Positions 34,866 to 44,361 of a stretch of 60,470 bases of DNA are shown piece by piece. The notes beneath the pieces were generated by a model. It was given only the letters and a program-made list of their open reading frames with translations, was not told the origin of the DNA and did no database searches. The stretch's first letter is position 1. Every line of letters starts with the position of its first letter. The translations under genes were made by a program, and so were the position numbers. Source of the stretch: Acidobacteriota bacterium (GTDB taxonomy: Bacteria; Acidobacteriota; Terriglobia; Bryobacterales; Bryobacteraceae); contig CANIVU010000051.1 of assembly GCA_947470805.1 (NCBI GenBank), positions 1-60,470 on the forward strand, given 5' to 3'.

Positions 34866-37204
34866 TACTCCACGAACAGGAATTCGTTGCTCGCCGCCAG
34901 CGCGCGCAAATAAGACGCCAGCGCCTCGGAAGGCGATAGGCCCAACGATGCCAGGTACGTCGATGCCAAATCGATCTCTTCCGGCGAAGGCGCCCGGCCC
35001 AGCAGCGTTCGATGCGCCCTGGCAATCATCTGCTTCTGCGGCAAACCATCTTTCAAAAGCCGCTCCGCCCACGCCTTCGACCGCGCATGGACGAACTCGC
35101 CATTCATTGAAAACAACGCCTGCACCGGCGAAATCGTCAACGGCCGCTGCGCCACGCTGATCGCCGGATCGGCCCCGTCGAACATGCCAAAATACGGATG
35201 CCGTTGAATCCGCTGCGTCATCACGTACACGCCACGCCGGTTCGATTCGTACACATCCGAGAACGGCCCATGCTGCATGTAGATCCACGTCGCCATGTGC
35301 GGAAACGGATGCGGCCCCGGCGCTCCCCACTCCATCTCCCCGCTCGCCGCAAGTAATGAATCGCGGATCTGCTCGGCGTCCAAACGATGCCGCCCATACT
35401 TCCAGAAAAACTCGTTCGCCCCGTCCGCCGCCACGCTCGCCGCCGGACCCTCACTCGCCAACTGATACGTCATCGAGTTCATCAACAACCGGTGCATCGC
35501 CTTAATCGACCAGCCCGACTCCACAAACCGCGCCGCCAAGTAGTCCAACAGCTCCGGGTGCGTAGGCGCCGCGCCGCGCTTCCCGAAATCGCTCGGCGTC
35601 GATACGATCCCCCGCCCGAAGTGATACTGCCAGATCCGGTTTACCATCACGCGCGGCGTCAGCGGATTCGCCGGATCGGTCAACCACTGCGCCAGCTCCA
35701 AACGGCCGCTCTTCTTGGCGTCCTGCACGATTTGCCCACCCAGAATGGAAAGGAATCCGCGCGGCACCTCCTCGCCCAACTGCTTATGATCGCCCCGGAT
35801 CTGTATCTTCGCGTGTGCCGGCGTGGCGCCCTCGGCCATCGCATACGCCATCTCCACGTTGGGCATGTTCGCCAACAGCGGCGCCCGCTGCGCCTTGGTC
35901 TGCTCAATCTCGTCCAGTATGTGTTGCAGCGTCCGGTTCTTGTCGCCCTTGTCGACGTAGGCCCGTTTCTCGCCTTCCAGCTTCCCGATCCGTCCGCTCA
36001 ACTTATAGATCTCAGCCAGATACGGCTGCATAATCTTCTCGTACTCCGACGGCACCCGGGCGATCAGATCGCGCTGCCGGTGATTCTTCTCCGAACCGGG
36101 GAACGGGTACCGGCTGGACGAAAAAATCCCGTACATCGCATAGTAGTCGCGATTCGAAATCGGATCGAACTTGTGATCGTGACAGCGCGCGCAGGCCACC
36201 GTTAGCCCAAGCACCGCCTTCCCAACGTTGTCCACCGTGTCGTCATACGTCATGTGCCAGTACAACGTTGGATCCACATTGAACCGCCGCGAACTGGCAA
36301 GGTAGCCGGTCGCCACAATCTGCTCCCATCGCTGATCCTCGTTCACCGACGGCAAAAGATCGCCCGCCAACTGCTCCCGCAGAAAAACATCGTACGGTTT
36401 GTCCTTGTTGAACGCCGCGATGACGTAATCGCGGTACTTCGCCGCCTGCGGGATCGGATAGTCCGACGCATCGCCCGCCGTATCGGCGTATCGCGCCACG
36501 TCCATCCAATGCCGCCCCCATCGCTCCCCATACCGCGGCGAATCAAGCAACCGGTCCACCATCTTCGCGTACGCATTCGGGGACTTATCGCCCAAAAACC
36601 GGTCGATCTCCTCCGGCGCCGGCGGCAGCCCCAACAGGTCATAGGAAGCCCGCCGGATCAGCGTTAATTTCGAAGCCGCGCCCGCCGGTGCAATCTTCTT
36701 CTCATCCAGCTTCGCCAGCACGAATGCATCCACGGGATTCCGCGCCCACGCCGCCAGCCGCGCCTTCGGCGGCGCCGTCTTCTTCACCGGTTGGAACGAC
36801 CAAAACGCTCGCTGCTGCGGCGTAATCTGATAGGCCGGTCCCTTCGACACCGTCACGGCTTCCTTCGCCGGCCACACGGCGCCATCGCGCACCCACGTCG
36901 CCAAATCGCGAATCTCGTCGTCCCCCAGTCGTCCCGCTGGCGGCATCTTCGGCCGCCCCTCGGCGTGCCGCGCAACCTGCAACAGCAAACTCTCTTCCGG
37001 TTTGCCCGGCACCACCGCCGGCCCCGATTTCCCACCCTTCAATACGTCCGCGCGCGAGTCCAAACGCAACCCGCCGCTCTGTACGCCGGTATGGCATGCA
37101 TAGCAATTGCCGGCCAATACAGGCCGGATCTTTGACTCAAAGAAAGCATCCGGGCTTTCCTGGCCATACGCCGCCAGCGCCGCCATTAGGAATAGGGTTC
37201 GCAT
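34865..37204 (-). CDS. PSD1 and cytochrome c-like domain protein (DUF1549/DUF1553)
   Basis: Exported protein of 779 residues from the ATG at 37204 (leader MRTLFLMAALAAYGQ). The order is a Planctomycete-type cytochrome c domain with NCYACHTGVQSG (CxxCH) near residue 35 and MPP as the distal ligand (KMPPAGRLGDDE). DUF1549 follows (RRASYDLLGLPPAPEEIDRF, YGERWGRHWMDVARYADTAG), with CARCHDHKFDP, then DUF1553 (RVMVNRIWQYHFGRGIVSTP). It is probably a heme protein in the periplasm. It forms a coupled operon with the DUF1501 gene. Confidence 0.93.
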   Translation of the reverse strand: MRTLFLMAALAAYGQESPDAFFESKIRPVLAGNCYACHTGVQSGGLRLDSRADVLKGGKSGPAVVPGKPEESLLLQVARHAEGRPKMPPAGRLGDDEIRDLATWVRDGAVWPAKEAVTVSKGPAYQITPQQRAFWSFQPVKKTAPPKARLAAWARNPVDAFVLAKLDEKKIAPAGAASKLTLIRRASYDLLGLPPAPEEIDRFLGDKSPNAYAKMVDRLLDSPRYGERWGRHWMDVARYADTAGDASDYPIPQAAKYRDYVIAAFNKDKPYDVFLREQLAGDLLPSVNEDQRWEQIVATGYLASSRRFNVDPTLYWHMTYDDTVDNVGKAVLGLTVACARCHDHKFDPISNRDYYAMYGIFSSSRYPFPGSEKNHRQRDLIARVPSEYEKIMQPYLAEIYKLSGRIGKLEGEKRAYVDKGDKNRTLQHILDEIEQTKAQRAPLLANMPNVEMAYAMAEGATPAHAKIQIRGDHKQLGEEVPRGFLSILGGQIVQDAKKSGRLELAQWLTDPANPLTPRVMVNRIWQYHFGRGIVSTPSDFGKRGAAPTHPELLDYLAARFVESGWSIKAMHRLLMNSMTYQLASEGPAASVAADGANEFFWKYGRHRLDAEQIRDSLLAASGEMEWGAPGPHPFPHMATWIYMQHGPFSDVYESNRRGVYVMTQRIQRHPYFGMFDGADPAISVAQRPLTISPVQALFSMNGEFVHARSKAWAERLLKDGLPQKQMIARAHRTLLGRAPSPEEIDLASTYLASLGLSPSEALASYLRALAASNEFLFVE

Positions 37205-37271
37205 TGCTCTCACAAGCTCCAACCAAGATACATCAGCGGGTACGGGGAGCACGTGGCTACCCAGCTGCCAA

Positions 37272-38024
37272 CTAGGTCAAACTCATCCGCCCCCGCAACT
37301 CCCCCAGAATCTCCTCTTCCACCCCGCACCCATCCCGCAAATACGCGTCAATACTCCCATACCGCTCCACCAATCCCCCACACAAAACATCCAAATACTC
37401 CGCCTGCGCCGACGCCATCTCCACCAACTGCTCCCGCGAAAACCGGAACCCCGTCAACACCCGCATCACCCGCGCAAACTTCGCAAACTGCGGCCGCAAA
37501 CAATCATTCGTCCGCAAATACTCGTCCATCACCGTCTCATACTCCACCCCCGCCAACAACTGCACCAGCGCCGCAACCACCCCCGTCCGGTCCTTCCCCG
37601 CCGTGCAATGAATCACCGCCGGCAGGTTCTCCTCCCGCCCCAAAACCCGCAGCACCGCCCCAATCCGCTCCCCCCTCTCAAACGCCAACTGCCGGTAATA
37701 TTCATGGACAATTCCCCGGTACCGCTCCCCGCCGGCCCGCCCATACAAACACCCCAATAACTGGTTCCGAATCACCCGCTGTGCCGCATCGTCCTGCAAC
37801 GCCACCGGCACAATGCGAATGCCCGAATCCGCCCCCAGCCGCGCCGGTTTCTTCGCCCTCTCCCGGTCGGACCGCAAGTCGCAAATCACCCGTATCCCCA
37901 ACCCCCGCAGCCGCTCCCCATCGGCCACGCTCAGCCGCGAAAGCTCTTCCGACCGGTACAACATCCCCCGCTGCACGCCCCCCACTTCCCGAAAATTACT
38001 CAGCCCGTCAAACCCCAGCGTCAT
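37272..38024 (-). CDS. Protein tyrosine/serine phosphatase
   Basis: Protein of 250 residues in the Tyr_phosphatase3 family. The N-terminal NFREVGGVQRGMLYRSEEL and CDLRSDRER segments and the P-loop VIHCTAGKDRTGVVAAL (CX5R, nucleophile Cys) are all present and correctly ordered. It should dephosphorylate phospho-Tyr/Ser or phosphoinositides in the cytoplasm. Its start overlaps the stop of the response-regulator gene by 4 bases, making it the third gene of a signalling operon, so a role in tuning that pathway is possible but inferred. Confidence 0.9.
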   Translation of the reverse strand: MTLGFDGLSNFREVGGVQRGMLYRSEELSRLSVADGERLRGLGIRVICDLRSDRERAKKPARLGADSGIRIVPVALQDDAAQRVIRNQLLGCLYGRAGGERYRGIVHEYYRQLAFERGERIGAVLRVLGREENLPAVIHCTAGKDRTGVVAALVQLLAGVEYETVMDEYLRTNDCLRPQFAKFARVMRVLTGFRFSREQLVEMASAQAEYLDVLCGGLVERYGSIDAYLRDGCGVEEEILGELRGRMSLT

Positions 38025-38665
38025 CCCAACCGCTCCGCCAGCCCAATCCCGTCCATATCCAACAACCCCCGCTGCACCGCCACAATCGCCGCTGCCGTCC
38101 GGTCCGGCACATCGAACTTCGCCGTAATGCTCTTCAAATACCCCTTCACCGTATGCTCGGTCAGCCCCAACGCCTCGCCCACCTCCCGGTTGCTCCGCCC
38201 CCCCGCCACCAGCCGCAAAACGTCAATCTCCCGCGCCGTCAATTGGTCCGCCGCCAGCCGCCGGTCCAACGCCGCCGCCACCGCCGCCGGCATCGTCCGC
38301 CGCCCCGCGTGCGTCGCGCGAATCGCCGCCGTCAACTCCGCCTCCTCGGCGTCTTTCGTCAAATACCCCAGCGCCCCCGCCTCAATCGCCCGGTACACAT
38401 GGTCGTCGCCCATCAGCGTTGTAAACACCAGCACCCGGCACCCCGGCGCCGCCTGCCGCACCGCCGCCGTCGCCCGCCATCCGCCCATCCCTGGCATCTT
38501 CAAATCCATCAACACCACGTCCGGCTGCAACTCCCCGCACAGCCCCACCGCCTCCTCCCCGCTCGCCGCCTCCCCCGCCACCCGCATGTCCGGCTGCAGG
38601 TTCAATATCGCCGCCAGCCCCGCCCGGATCACTTTCTGATCATCCACCACCACGACCCGGATCAC
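38021..38665 (-). CDS. NarL/LuxR-family response regulator
   Basis: Protein of 214 residues. Receiver domain: VVVVDDQ (D8, D9), phospho-acceptor D54 in VVLMDLKMPGMGG, FTTL and YLTKDAE. The C-terminal LuxR helix-turn-helix is at about 142-200 (LTAREIDVLRLVAGGRSNRE, VGEALGLTEHTVKGYLKSI). It should bind DNA as a dimer when phosphorylated by the adjacent kinase. It overlaps the kinase gene and the phosphatase gene by 4 bases each. Confidence 0.95.
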   Translation of the reverse strand: MIRVVVVDDQKVIRAGLAAILNLQPDMRVAGEAASGEEAVGLCGELQPDVVLMDLKMPGMGGWRATAAVRQAAPGCRVLVFTTLMGDDHVYRAIEAGALGYLTKDAEEAELTAAIRATHAGRRTMPAAVAAALDRRLAADQLTAREIDVLRLVAGGRSNREVGEALGLTEHTVKGYLKSITAKFDVPDRTAAAIVAVQRGLLDMDGIGLAERLG

Positions 38666-40764
38666 GCCCGCACCTCCACCCGGATCTCCGTCCCCGCGCC
38701 CGCCGTACTCGCAATCGTCAACGTCCCACCCATCTGCTCCGTCCGCTCCCGCATGCCAGCCAGCCCATACCCGCCCGCCCCGATTGCATCCGGCGCAAAC
38801 CCCCGCCCATCATCACAAATGCGCAGGCACAAAACCCCCTCCCGCGCCTCCAGCACAACCCGGATCGCCCCCGCCCCCGCATGCTTGCAGGCATTCGCCA
38901 CCGCCTCCTCGGCAATCCGCGCCAAATGCCACTGCACCTCGCCCGACGCCCGCCCCGCCGCGTCCGCCCCAACGAGCACCGTCACAATCTCATTCCGCCC
39001 CGCCAGGCTCTCCAATCGCGCCGCCAGGTCCCCCTCCCGCAACCCCGCAATCGATGCCCGCGTCTCCCGCAAACTCTTCCGCGCCAGCGCTCCGGCCTCC
39101 TCCAAAAACTGGCTCGCCTCCTCCGTCGCCCCCGCTTGAACGGTCTTCCGAGCCGCGTCCATATAGAGCGCAATCCCCGCAAACCCATGCCCCGCCGTGT
39201 CGTGTATCTCCCGTGCAATCCGCTGCCGCTCCGTCTGCACCGCGGCCGACTTCTCCCGCACCAATCGCGCCTGCGCCGCCACCACCGCCAGCAACTCCCG
39301 CTCGCTCTCCGAAATCGCCTCGCCCGGCCCCAACTCCAACGCCCCCGCCTCGTCGAACCCGGCCCACTCCAGCTCCAATATCGCCATCACCCGCCCCGGC
39401 GCCATGGCCTCTACCTCTTCCCACGACCCCAGCCCGGCTATCTCCGCCGCCAGCGCCCGCAGTTGTTTCTCCCGCTCCATCGCCGGCCGCCGGTACCAGC
39501 GGTCCAACCCCTGCTGCAGCCGCTCCCGGAACTCTAACCCCAATACCGCCGCCACCACCAGCCCTACGCCCACAATATTGAACAAGCTCCCAATCGGCGC
39601 CGCCGGATTGGCAATCGCCCGCACCACCATCAGCCCCAACGGCAACAGCGTCAGCCCCCGCAACAACTGCCGCGCCAGCAGGTATCGCAAGCTCCTGTGC
39701 ACCACCAGTCGCAGGTCCAGCACCCCGTGCCGCAGCACCGCGTAGGCAAAACAAATGGGAATCGGCAACGGCGCCAGATTCACCAGCGGCGACGGAATCT
39801 GCCCGGTCAGCATCGCAAAAAACGACGCCGCGCCGCTCGCCCCCATCGCTACCGCAATCGCCCCCGCCACCAGCCGGATGCTGCTCCGCGCCCGCGCATC
39901 AACCCCCACCCGGTAGTTCCGGATCAACACCGCTACAACGCCTACGCCCGTCAAAACGATGCACGCCATCGTCGCCAGCGAATACGCGTTCAGCGTCCAC
40001 GCCGGCATCCGTCGCAACCACGCAGCCCCGCCCACAAACGACAAATTCACCGACGCCACTACGCACCACGCCCCCAGGCACACCACCCCCAACCCGTTCC
40101 GAATCCCCCGCCAAACCCGGCTCGCCGGCGGCGGATACGGAAACTCCGCCACAAAACAGTACGCCACCCAAAGGTGCCAGCTCCCGATAAGCCGCAACAC
40201 ACTCAGCAGCGTGCTCGGATACCAGCCCAACATCTGCGTCCCTTCCAGCGCCAGCGAAATGTAGACGAACGCCGTGATCTGTGTCGCCAGCCACCCCAGC
40301 CGCGCCGTCCGGAACTCCGGCTGCTGCCAGCCCATCAGCCACCCGATCGCCGCGAAAGTCAGACTCCCGAACAACATGCTCGCCATCAACGGCCACTGTG
40401 AACCCGGCCGCGCCCCCACCCGCAGCGTCACATCAAGCTGTTCCCCTTTGCGCTCCACCCTCGCCCGGTACTCCCTGCCCGGCGCATACGGCCACACCTG
40501 CGCTACCGGCATATACAGCCCCGCAAAGTCAGAATTCCCGTCAATGGCGATAATCCGGTCGCCCTCCCGCAGGATCCCCTCCGCCGGCCCGCCCGGCGTC
40601 ACCCGCGTCACCCGCGGCGTCTGCCCCGGCCGCGCGGCAGACCACCCCACCTCGCGAGCCGTCCCCCCATGCTCCCAAAGCTCCGGAATCGCCATGCCCA
40701 GCGCAACGGCCCACAATACGGCGCCGCCAATCACCAGCCTGCGTATCGTCGAGGGGGAGACCAA
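38662..40764 (-). CDS. Membrane sensor histidine kinase (HisKA_3) with PDZ-like domain
   Basis: Protein of 700 residues. An N-terminal membrane helix is followed by a periplasmic PDZ-like segment (VTPGGPAEGILREGDRIIAI), then about seven to eight membrane helices, a coiled linker, the dimerisation/phospho-acceptor box RQRIAREIHDTAGHGFAGIA and a HATPase_c domain (NACKHAG N-box, CDDGRGFAPDAIG, GYGLAGMRERTEQMGG). It is a NarX/DesK-like kinase that would phosphorylate the regulator encoded next. The PDZ-like part may sense unfolded or cleaved envelope proteins, which is inference. It is divergent from the PEP-CTERM gene. Confidence 0.93.
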   Translation of the reverse strand: MVSPSTIRRLVIGGAVLWAVALGMAIPELWEHGGTAREVGWSAARPGQTPRVTRVTPGGPAEGILREGDRIIAIDGNSDFAGLYMPVAQVWPYAPGREYRARVERKGEQLDVTLRVGARPGSQWPLMASMLFGSLTFAAIGWLMGWQQPEFRTARLGWLATQITAFVYISLALEGTQMLGWYPSTLLSVLRLIGSWHLWVAYCFVAEFPYPPPASRVWRGIRNGLGVVCLGAWCVVASVNLSFVGGAAWLRRMPAWTLNAYSLATMACIVLTGVGVVAVLIRNYRVGVDARARSSIRLVAGAIAVAMGASGAASFFAMLTGQIPSPLVNLAPLPIPICFAYAVLRHGVLDLRLVVHRSLRYLLARQLLRGLTLLPLGLMVVRAIANPAAPIGSLFNIVGVGLVVAAVLGLEFRERLQQGLDRWYRRPAMEREKQLRALAAEIAGLGSWEEVEAMAPGRVMAILELEWAGFDEAGALELGPGEAISESERELLAVVAAQARLVREKSAAVQTERQRIAREIHDTAGHGFAGIALYMDAARKTVQAGATEEASQFLEEAGALARKSLRETRASIAGLREGDLAARLESLAGRNEIVTVLVGADAAGRASGEVQWHLARIAEEAVANACKHAGAGAIRVVLEAREGVLCLRICDDGRGFAPDAIGAGGYGLAGMRERTEQMGGTLTIASTAGAGTEIRVEVRA

Positions 40765-40845
40765 ACTGACAGCCAGTGTAGCGAAAAGTCGCCCCTCTTT
40801 CGAGGGATGCGCGCTTTTTCTTTCCGCCCTACTCTGGTCCCTGTA

Positions 40846-41694
40846 ATGACTCTCAAATCCTCTCTCCGCTGGCTCGCCGTCATGCTGGGAACCCTCGCGG
40901 CGGCCCAGGCGGCGCCGCTTCTCTATGTCTCCGATGGCGCCACTCTCTTCTCCCTCGACGCCTCCAACGCCGCCGTCCTCAGCTCCCAGGCCCTCAGCGC
41001 CACCAATCTCAAGGCCATGACCTTCAGCGCCACCGGCGTTCTCTACGGCCTCTTCACCCCCGATGGCGAAGCCCGCCTCGGCACCATCGATCCCGGCAGC
41101 GGCTTCGTCTCCTTCCTCGCTCTCACCACCGGCCAGTTCTCCCCCACCGGCCTTGCCTTCAACGCCTCCGGCAACCTCTATGGCCTCTTCGGCACCGAAA
41201 TCTTCGCCCTCGACGCCGGCACCGGCGCCTCCGCCGCCTCTCCCTCCGCCTGTGGCGTCTTCGGCCAGTCCCTCGCCTTCACGGCCGATCCGGCCGCTCT
41301 CGTCCTCTCCGGCCTCTTCGTCCAGCAGTTCTCCGTCGATGGCGGCACCTGCCCCTTCACCGGCTCCGGCGGTGGCGGCGGCACCGGTGATACCGGCAGT
41401 GGCTCCCCCGTCCTCTCTGAACTCAGCGCCTTCACCATCACCAACGGCACCGCCTTCGCCATCGGTCGCTACTCCAACGGCCCGCGCGCCCTGTTCTCGT
41501 ACGATGCCTGCACCTACGCCGCCACCCCGGCCCTAACCCAGCTCGGCTCCCTCGCCTCCACCACCACCTCCATCGCCTCCACCACCACCTCCATCGCCGC
41601 CATGGAAAGCACCTCCTTCGTTCCCGAACCCGGCTCGGTGGTCCTCCTCGGCGTCGGTGTCGCCGCCATGCTCCTCCTGCGCCGCTATCACTAA
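40846..41694 (+). CDS. PEP-CTERM sorted secreted protein
   Basis: Protein of 282 residues. A signal peptide (SLRWLAVMLGTLAAAQA) is followed by a beta-rich region with repeated strands (LLYVSDGATLFSLD, LYGLFTPDGEARLGTI, LYGLFGTEIFALDAG), reminiscent of a propeller. A Gly-rich loop and a TTTSIAS repeat precede the PEP-CTERM tripartite tail VPEPGSVVLLGVGVAAMLLL, ending RRYH. Exosortase should sort and cleave it for the cell surface. An ATG at 40807 would add 13 residues; neither has a strong ribosome site. Confidence 0.85.
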   Translation: MTLKSSLRWLAVMLGTLAAAQAAPLLYVSDGATLFSLDASNAAVLSSQALSATNLKAMTFSATGVLYGLFTPDGEARLGTIDPGSGFVSFLALTTGQFSPTGLAFNASGNLYGLFGTEIFALDAGTGASAASPSACGVFGQSLAFTADPAALVLSGLFVQQFSVDGGTCPFTGSGGGGGTGDTGSGSPVLSELSAFTITNGTAFAIGRYSNGPRALFSYDACTYAATPALTQLGSLASTTTSIASTTTSIAAMESTSFVPEPGSVVLLGVGVAAMLLLRRYH

Positions 41695-41703
41695 CGCCTC
41701 CCC

Positions 41704-43950
41704 ATGCGCCCCGAAGCCCGAACCTCCACCGCCTTCGCTGTCGCCCTCTCCCATTGGGCGTTGATGCTGACCATTCAAACCGGTAGCTTCTTCGCCTATC
41801 TGGTGCCCGCCGGCAGCCAGCCGCTCGACGCGCTGAAATACCTCGGCACCATCCCCTTCCTCCAGGCGCAAACCCTCGCCGTCACCGTTGCCCTGGCCCT
41901 GGTCGCCTGGGGCCTCGCCGGCCACCAACTCGCCCGCTGGCTCGTGCCGCTTCTCCAAATTGTCGTCGCCCAGCTCGTCCTCGCCGATCTGGTCTTCTAC
42001 AAAATCTCCTACGACCATCTCCGCCCGTCATTCTTTGAGCTCGGCGCCAATTGGAACCCCGGCGTCGGTGTCAGCTCGCTCTCCCGCAATACCGACGCGC
42101 TCTTCTTCCTCGCCCTCGCCGTCGCCCTCGCCGGCGAAGCCTGGCTCCTCCGCATCCTCTGGCACCCGCCCCTCGCCGTCCCCCGCTGGCAGAACTGGGG
42201 CTGGGCCGCCGGCATTCTCTTCCTCGCCGGCATCCCCGCCTTCGCCTCCCCTCGCTACTTCCATCTCAACGAACATCTCTTCATCGCCGCCGCCCAGGAC
42301 TGGGCCGCCGGCAGCGCCGCCGCCTCCCTCGGCCACCGCACTCCTCCGCCCACAATGGCTGCCGCCGGCGCCCCCGTCATCAACCGCGATCCCCGGCTCG
42401 CCGCCCTCGCCCAATCAGCCGCCAAACGCCGCAACGGCCGCCGTCCCAACGTCGTCCTCGTCGTCATGGAATCCGTCGGCGCCCTCAATCTCCTCACCGC
42501 CGCCGACGGTGGCCCGTCCCCTCTCTACGCACCCAACCTCGCCCGCCTCGCCCGCCACGGCGTTCTTTTTGATTCCCTCTACGTCCCCGCCCCCGCCACC
42601 GCCCGCTCCCACACGGCCATCCACACCGGCGGCCGCCTCCTCACCCACGGTGGTCCGCGCGAACTGGACCATCGCTACCAGGGCCCCATGCTCGGTCGCT
42701 CCATGCGTCAGTTGGGCTACGCCACCGCCGCCTTCTCCAGCCAGCGCACCGACGTCGAAGGCATGGACGCCATCCTCGACCAGGGCGGCTACGACCGCTT
42801 CCAAACCATCGAACGCGACGCCGCCAATCTCAATCCCGCCAACCTCATCCACTCCTGGCGCGCCCGTGAAGAGTACACCGTCGGCCTCATGGAAAAGTGG
42901 GTCGAAGACCAACGAGCCACCGGCCGGCCGTTCTATCTCGAATACATGACCGCCGCTTCCCACCATCCCTACGGCGCCCCGGCCGGTTACCCCGCCCCCT
43001 TCGCCGGCAAGGACGACCGGTCCCAATATTTGAACGCCATCCACTACACCGATAACGCCATCGGCCAGCTCGTCGCCATGCTCGCCGCCAAAGGGCTCTG
43101 GCAGGATACGCTGCTCCTCGTCACCGGCGACCACGGCGAAGCCTTCGCCGACCGTCACAAACTCAACGCCCTCCACAAAAACTTCATCTACGAAGAAAAC
43201 GTCCGCAGCTTCCTCCTCTGCCTCGACCCCCGTTGGGAACTCGAACAACCTCTCTATCCCGCCCGCATCGGCGCCAACGGCGACATCATGCCGACGCTCC
43301 TCGCCTACCTCCAAGCCCCGGACCCAACTCTGGCCGGCCAGAATCTCCTGGCCGAAACCCACGAGTCCCGCCCCGTGCATTTCTTCAAAAACGCACGTCC
43401 CGAACAATGGGGCCTCCGCGACGGCAAGTGGAAGTACATCGCCGCCATCCGCGGCGGCCAGGACGAACTCTACGACCTCACAGCCGACCCCGGCGAACAG
43501 CGCAACCTCGCCCTCACCCAGCCCGAACGAGCCGCCAACTACGCCGCACAATGCGAAGCCTGGTACGTGCGTTCGGACGCCGAGTTCACCTCTCGCCTGG
43601 AGAACTATCATGGTCGCCAACTGACCGTGGCCGAATCGTTCCAGCCCGGCCCCAAACGCCAAGCCCTAGGCCAGCGCAAGGACGGCCGCTTCACCGAGTC
43701 AGCCCGCCTCACCCGCGACCAGCGCCCCGTCGTCTGGACCCGCTGGTCCGCCGGAACGTCCCCCACAGCCCGCTGGCAATGGCGCGCGCCCTCCGGAGCC
43801 GAGTGGACCAGTCAACTCAACGTGAACGCCGAATGGGTCGACACCTACAGTTCCTATCCCGGCCCCCTCCCCATGGAGCGCGGCACCTGGACGGTCTCCC
43901 TGCTCACGCCAACTCAATCCGGCCTCGTCGCCCGCCTCGCCGTGGACTAG
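41704..43950 (+). CDS. Membrane sulfatase-family protein (LTA synthase-like)
   Basis: Protein of 748 residues. Four to five N-terminal membrane helices (residues about 10-220) are followed by an extracytoplasmic alkaline-phosphatase-like domain starting NVVLVVMESVGALNLLTAA. The candidate nucleophile is a Thr/Ser in the APATARSHTAIHTG region, with LLLVTGDHGEAFADRHKLN as the C-terminal metal site. The domain order matches LTA-synthase/OpgB-type phosphoglycerol transferases as well as membrane sulfatases. It may modify envelope glycans or phospholipids. A C-terminal beta region of about 130 residues is extra. It begins nine bases after the PEP-CTERM gene. Confidence 0.88.
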   Translation: MRPEARTSTAFAVALSHWALMLTIQTGSFFAYLVPAGSQPLDALKYLGTIPFLQAQTLAVTVALALVAWGLAGHQLARWLVPLLQIVVAQLVLADLVFYKISYDHLRPSFFELGANWNPGVGVSSLSRNTDALFFLALAVALAGEAWLLRILWHPPLAVPRWQNWGWAAGILFLAGIPAFASPRYFHLNEHLFIAAAQDWAAGSAAASLGHRTPPPTMAAAGAPVINRDPRLAALAQSAAKRRNGRRPNVVLVVMESVGALNLLTAADGGPSPLYAPNLARLARHGVLFDSLYVPAPATARSHTAIHTGGRLLTHGGPRELDHRYQGPMLGRSMRQLGYATAAFSSQRTDVEGMDAILDQGGYDRFQTIERDAANLNPANLIHSWRAREEYTVGLMEKWVEDQRATGRPFYLEYMTAASHHPYGAPAGYPAPFAGKDDRSQYLNAIHYTDNAIGQLVAMLAAKGLWQDTLLLVTGDHGEAFADRHKLNALHKNFIYEENVRSFLLCLDPRWELEQPLYPARIGANGDIMPTLLAYLQAPDPTLAGQNLLAETHESRPVHFFKNARPEQWGLRDGKWKYIAAIRGGQDELYDLTADPGEQRNLALTQPERAANYAAQCEAWYVRSDAEFTSRLENYHGRQLTVAESFQPGPKRQALGQRKDGRFTESARLTRDQRPVVWTRWSAGTSPTARWQWRAPSGAEWTSQLNVNAEWVDTYSSYPGPLPMERGTWTVSLLTPTQSGLVARLAVD

Positions 43951-43982
43951 CACTTCGCGTAGGATGCGCCGCACGGTCCGGG

Positions 43983-44216
43983 TCAGCCCTTGAAAGGATC
44001 TTCGAAGCTCAGCGGCGGGTCGACCAGTGAGCCGAAGAACTCGTCGGTTTCCGAGTAGTTCTCGCAAACGGCGAGTACTTGGGCACGCAGTTCGTTGTCG
44101 GCCTCGCATTCCCTGTCCAGTATGGAGTCCCATTCGGCCTTCGGAGAATCCAGCAGGCGCAAAGATAACTCACACACACGCCTCCAGCGATCGCTGGCGT
44201 CTTGGTTTGATTTCAT
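43983..44216 (-). pseudogene. N-terminal remnant of a Ser/Thr protein kinase-type protein
   Basis: A 77-residue frame (RWRRVCELSLRLLDSPKAEW, then a LDRECEADNELRAQVLAV segment) resembles the short helical region that precedes the kinase domain in many Acidobacterial Ser/Thr kinases. No kinase domain follows: the frame stops at 43983, 32 bases before the sulfatase gene end. It is therefore either a truncated kinase gene or a stand-alone small protein derived from one. It is not a shadow of a neighbouring gene. Confidence 0.55.
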
Positions 44217-44361
44217 TGCACGCGGTCCCCCTTCCCTGGATTTGCCGCTGTACCACCCGGCGTTCTTCGCCTTGTTACTTCGCCTTCCCCATCCCAGCCC
44301 GGAATCGGAATGCGGCGCACACCATGGAAATGGCGGCGCCGCACGGAAGCTCCCGTACCGG

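Noticed and set aside
34866-35330. N-terminal extension of the DUF1501 protein
   Set aside because: Lies inside the PSD1 gene in another frame; the Tat-like leader starts at 34865.
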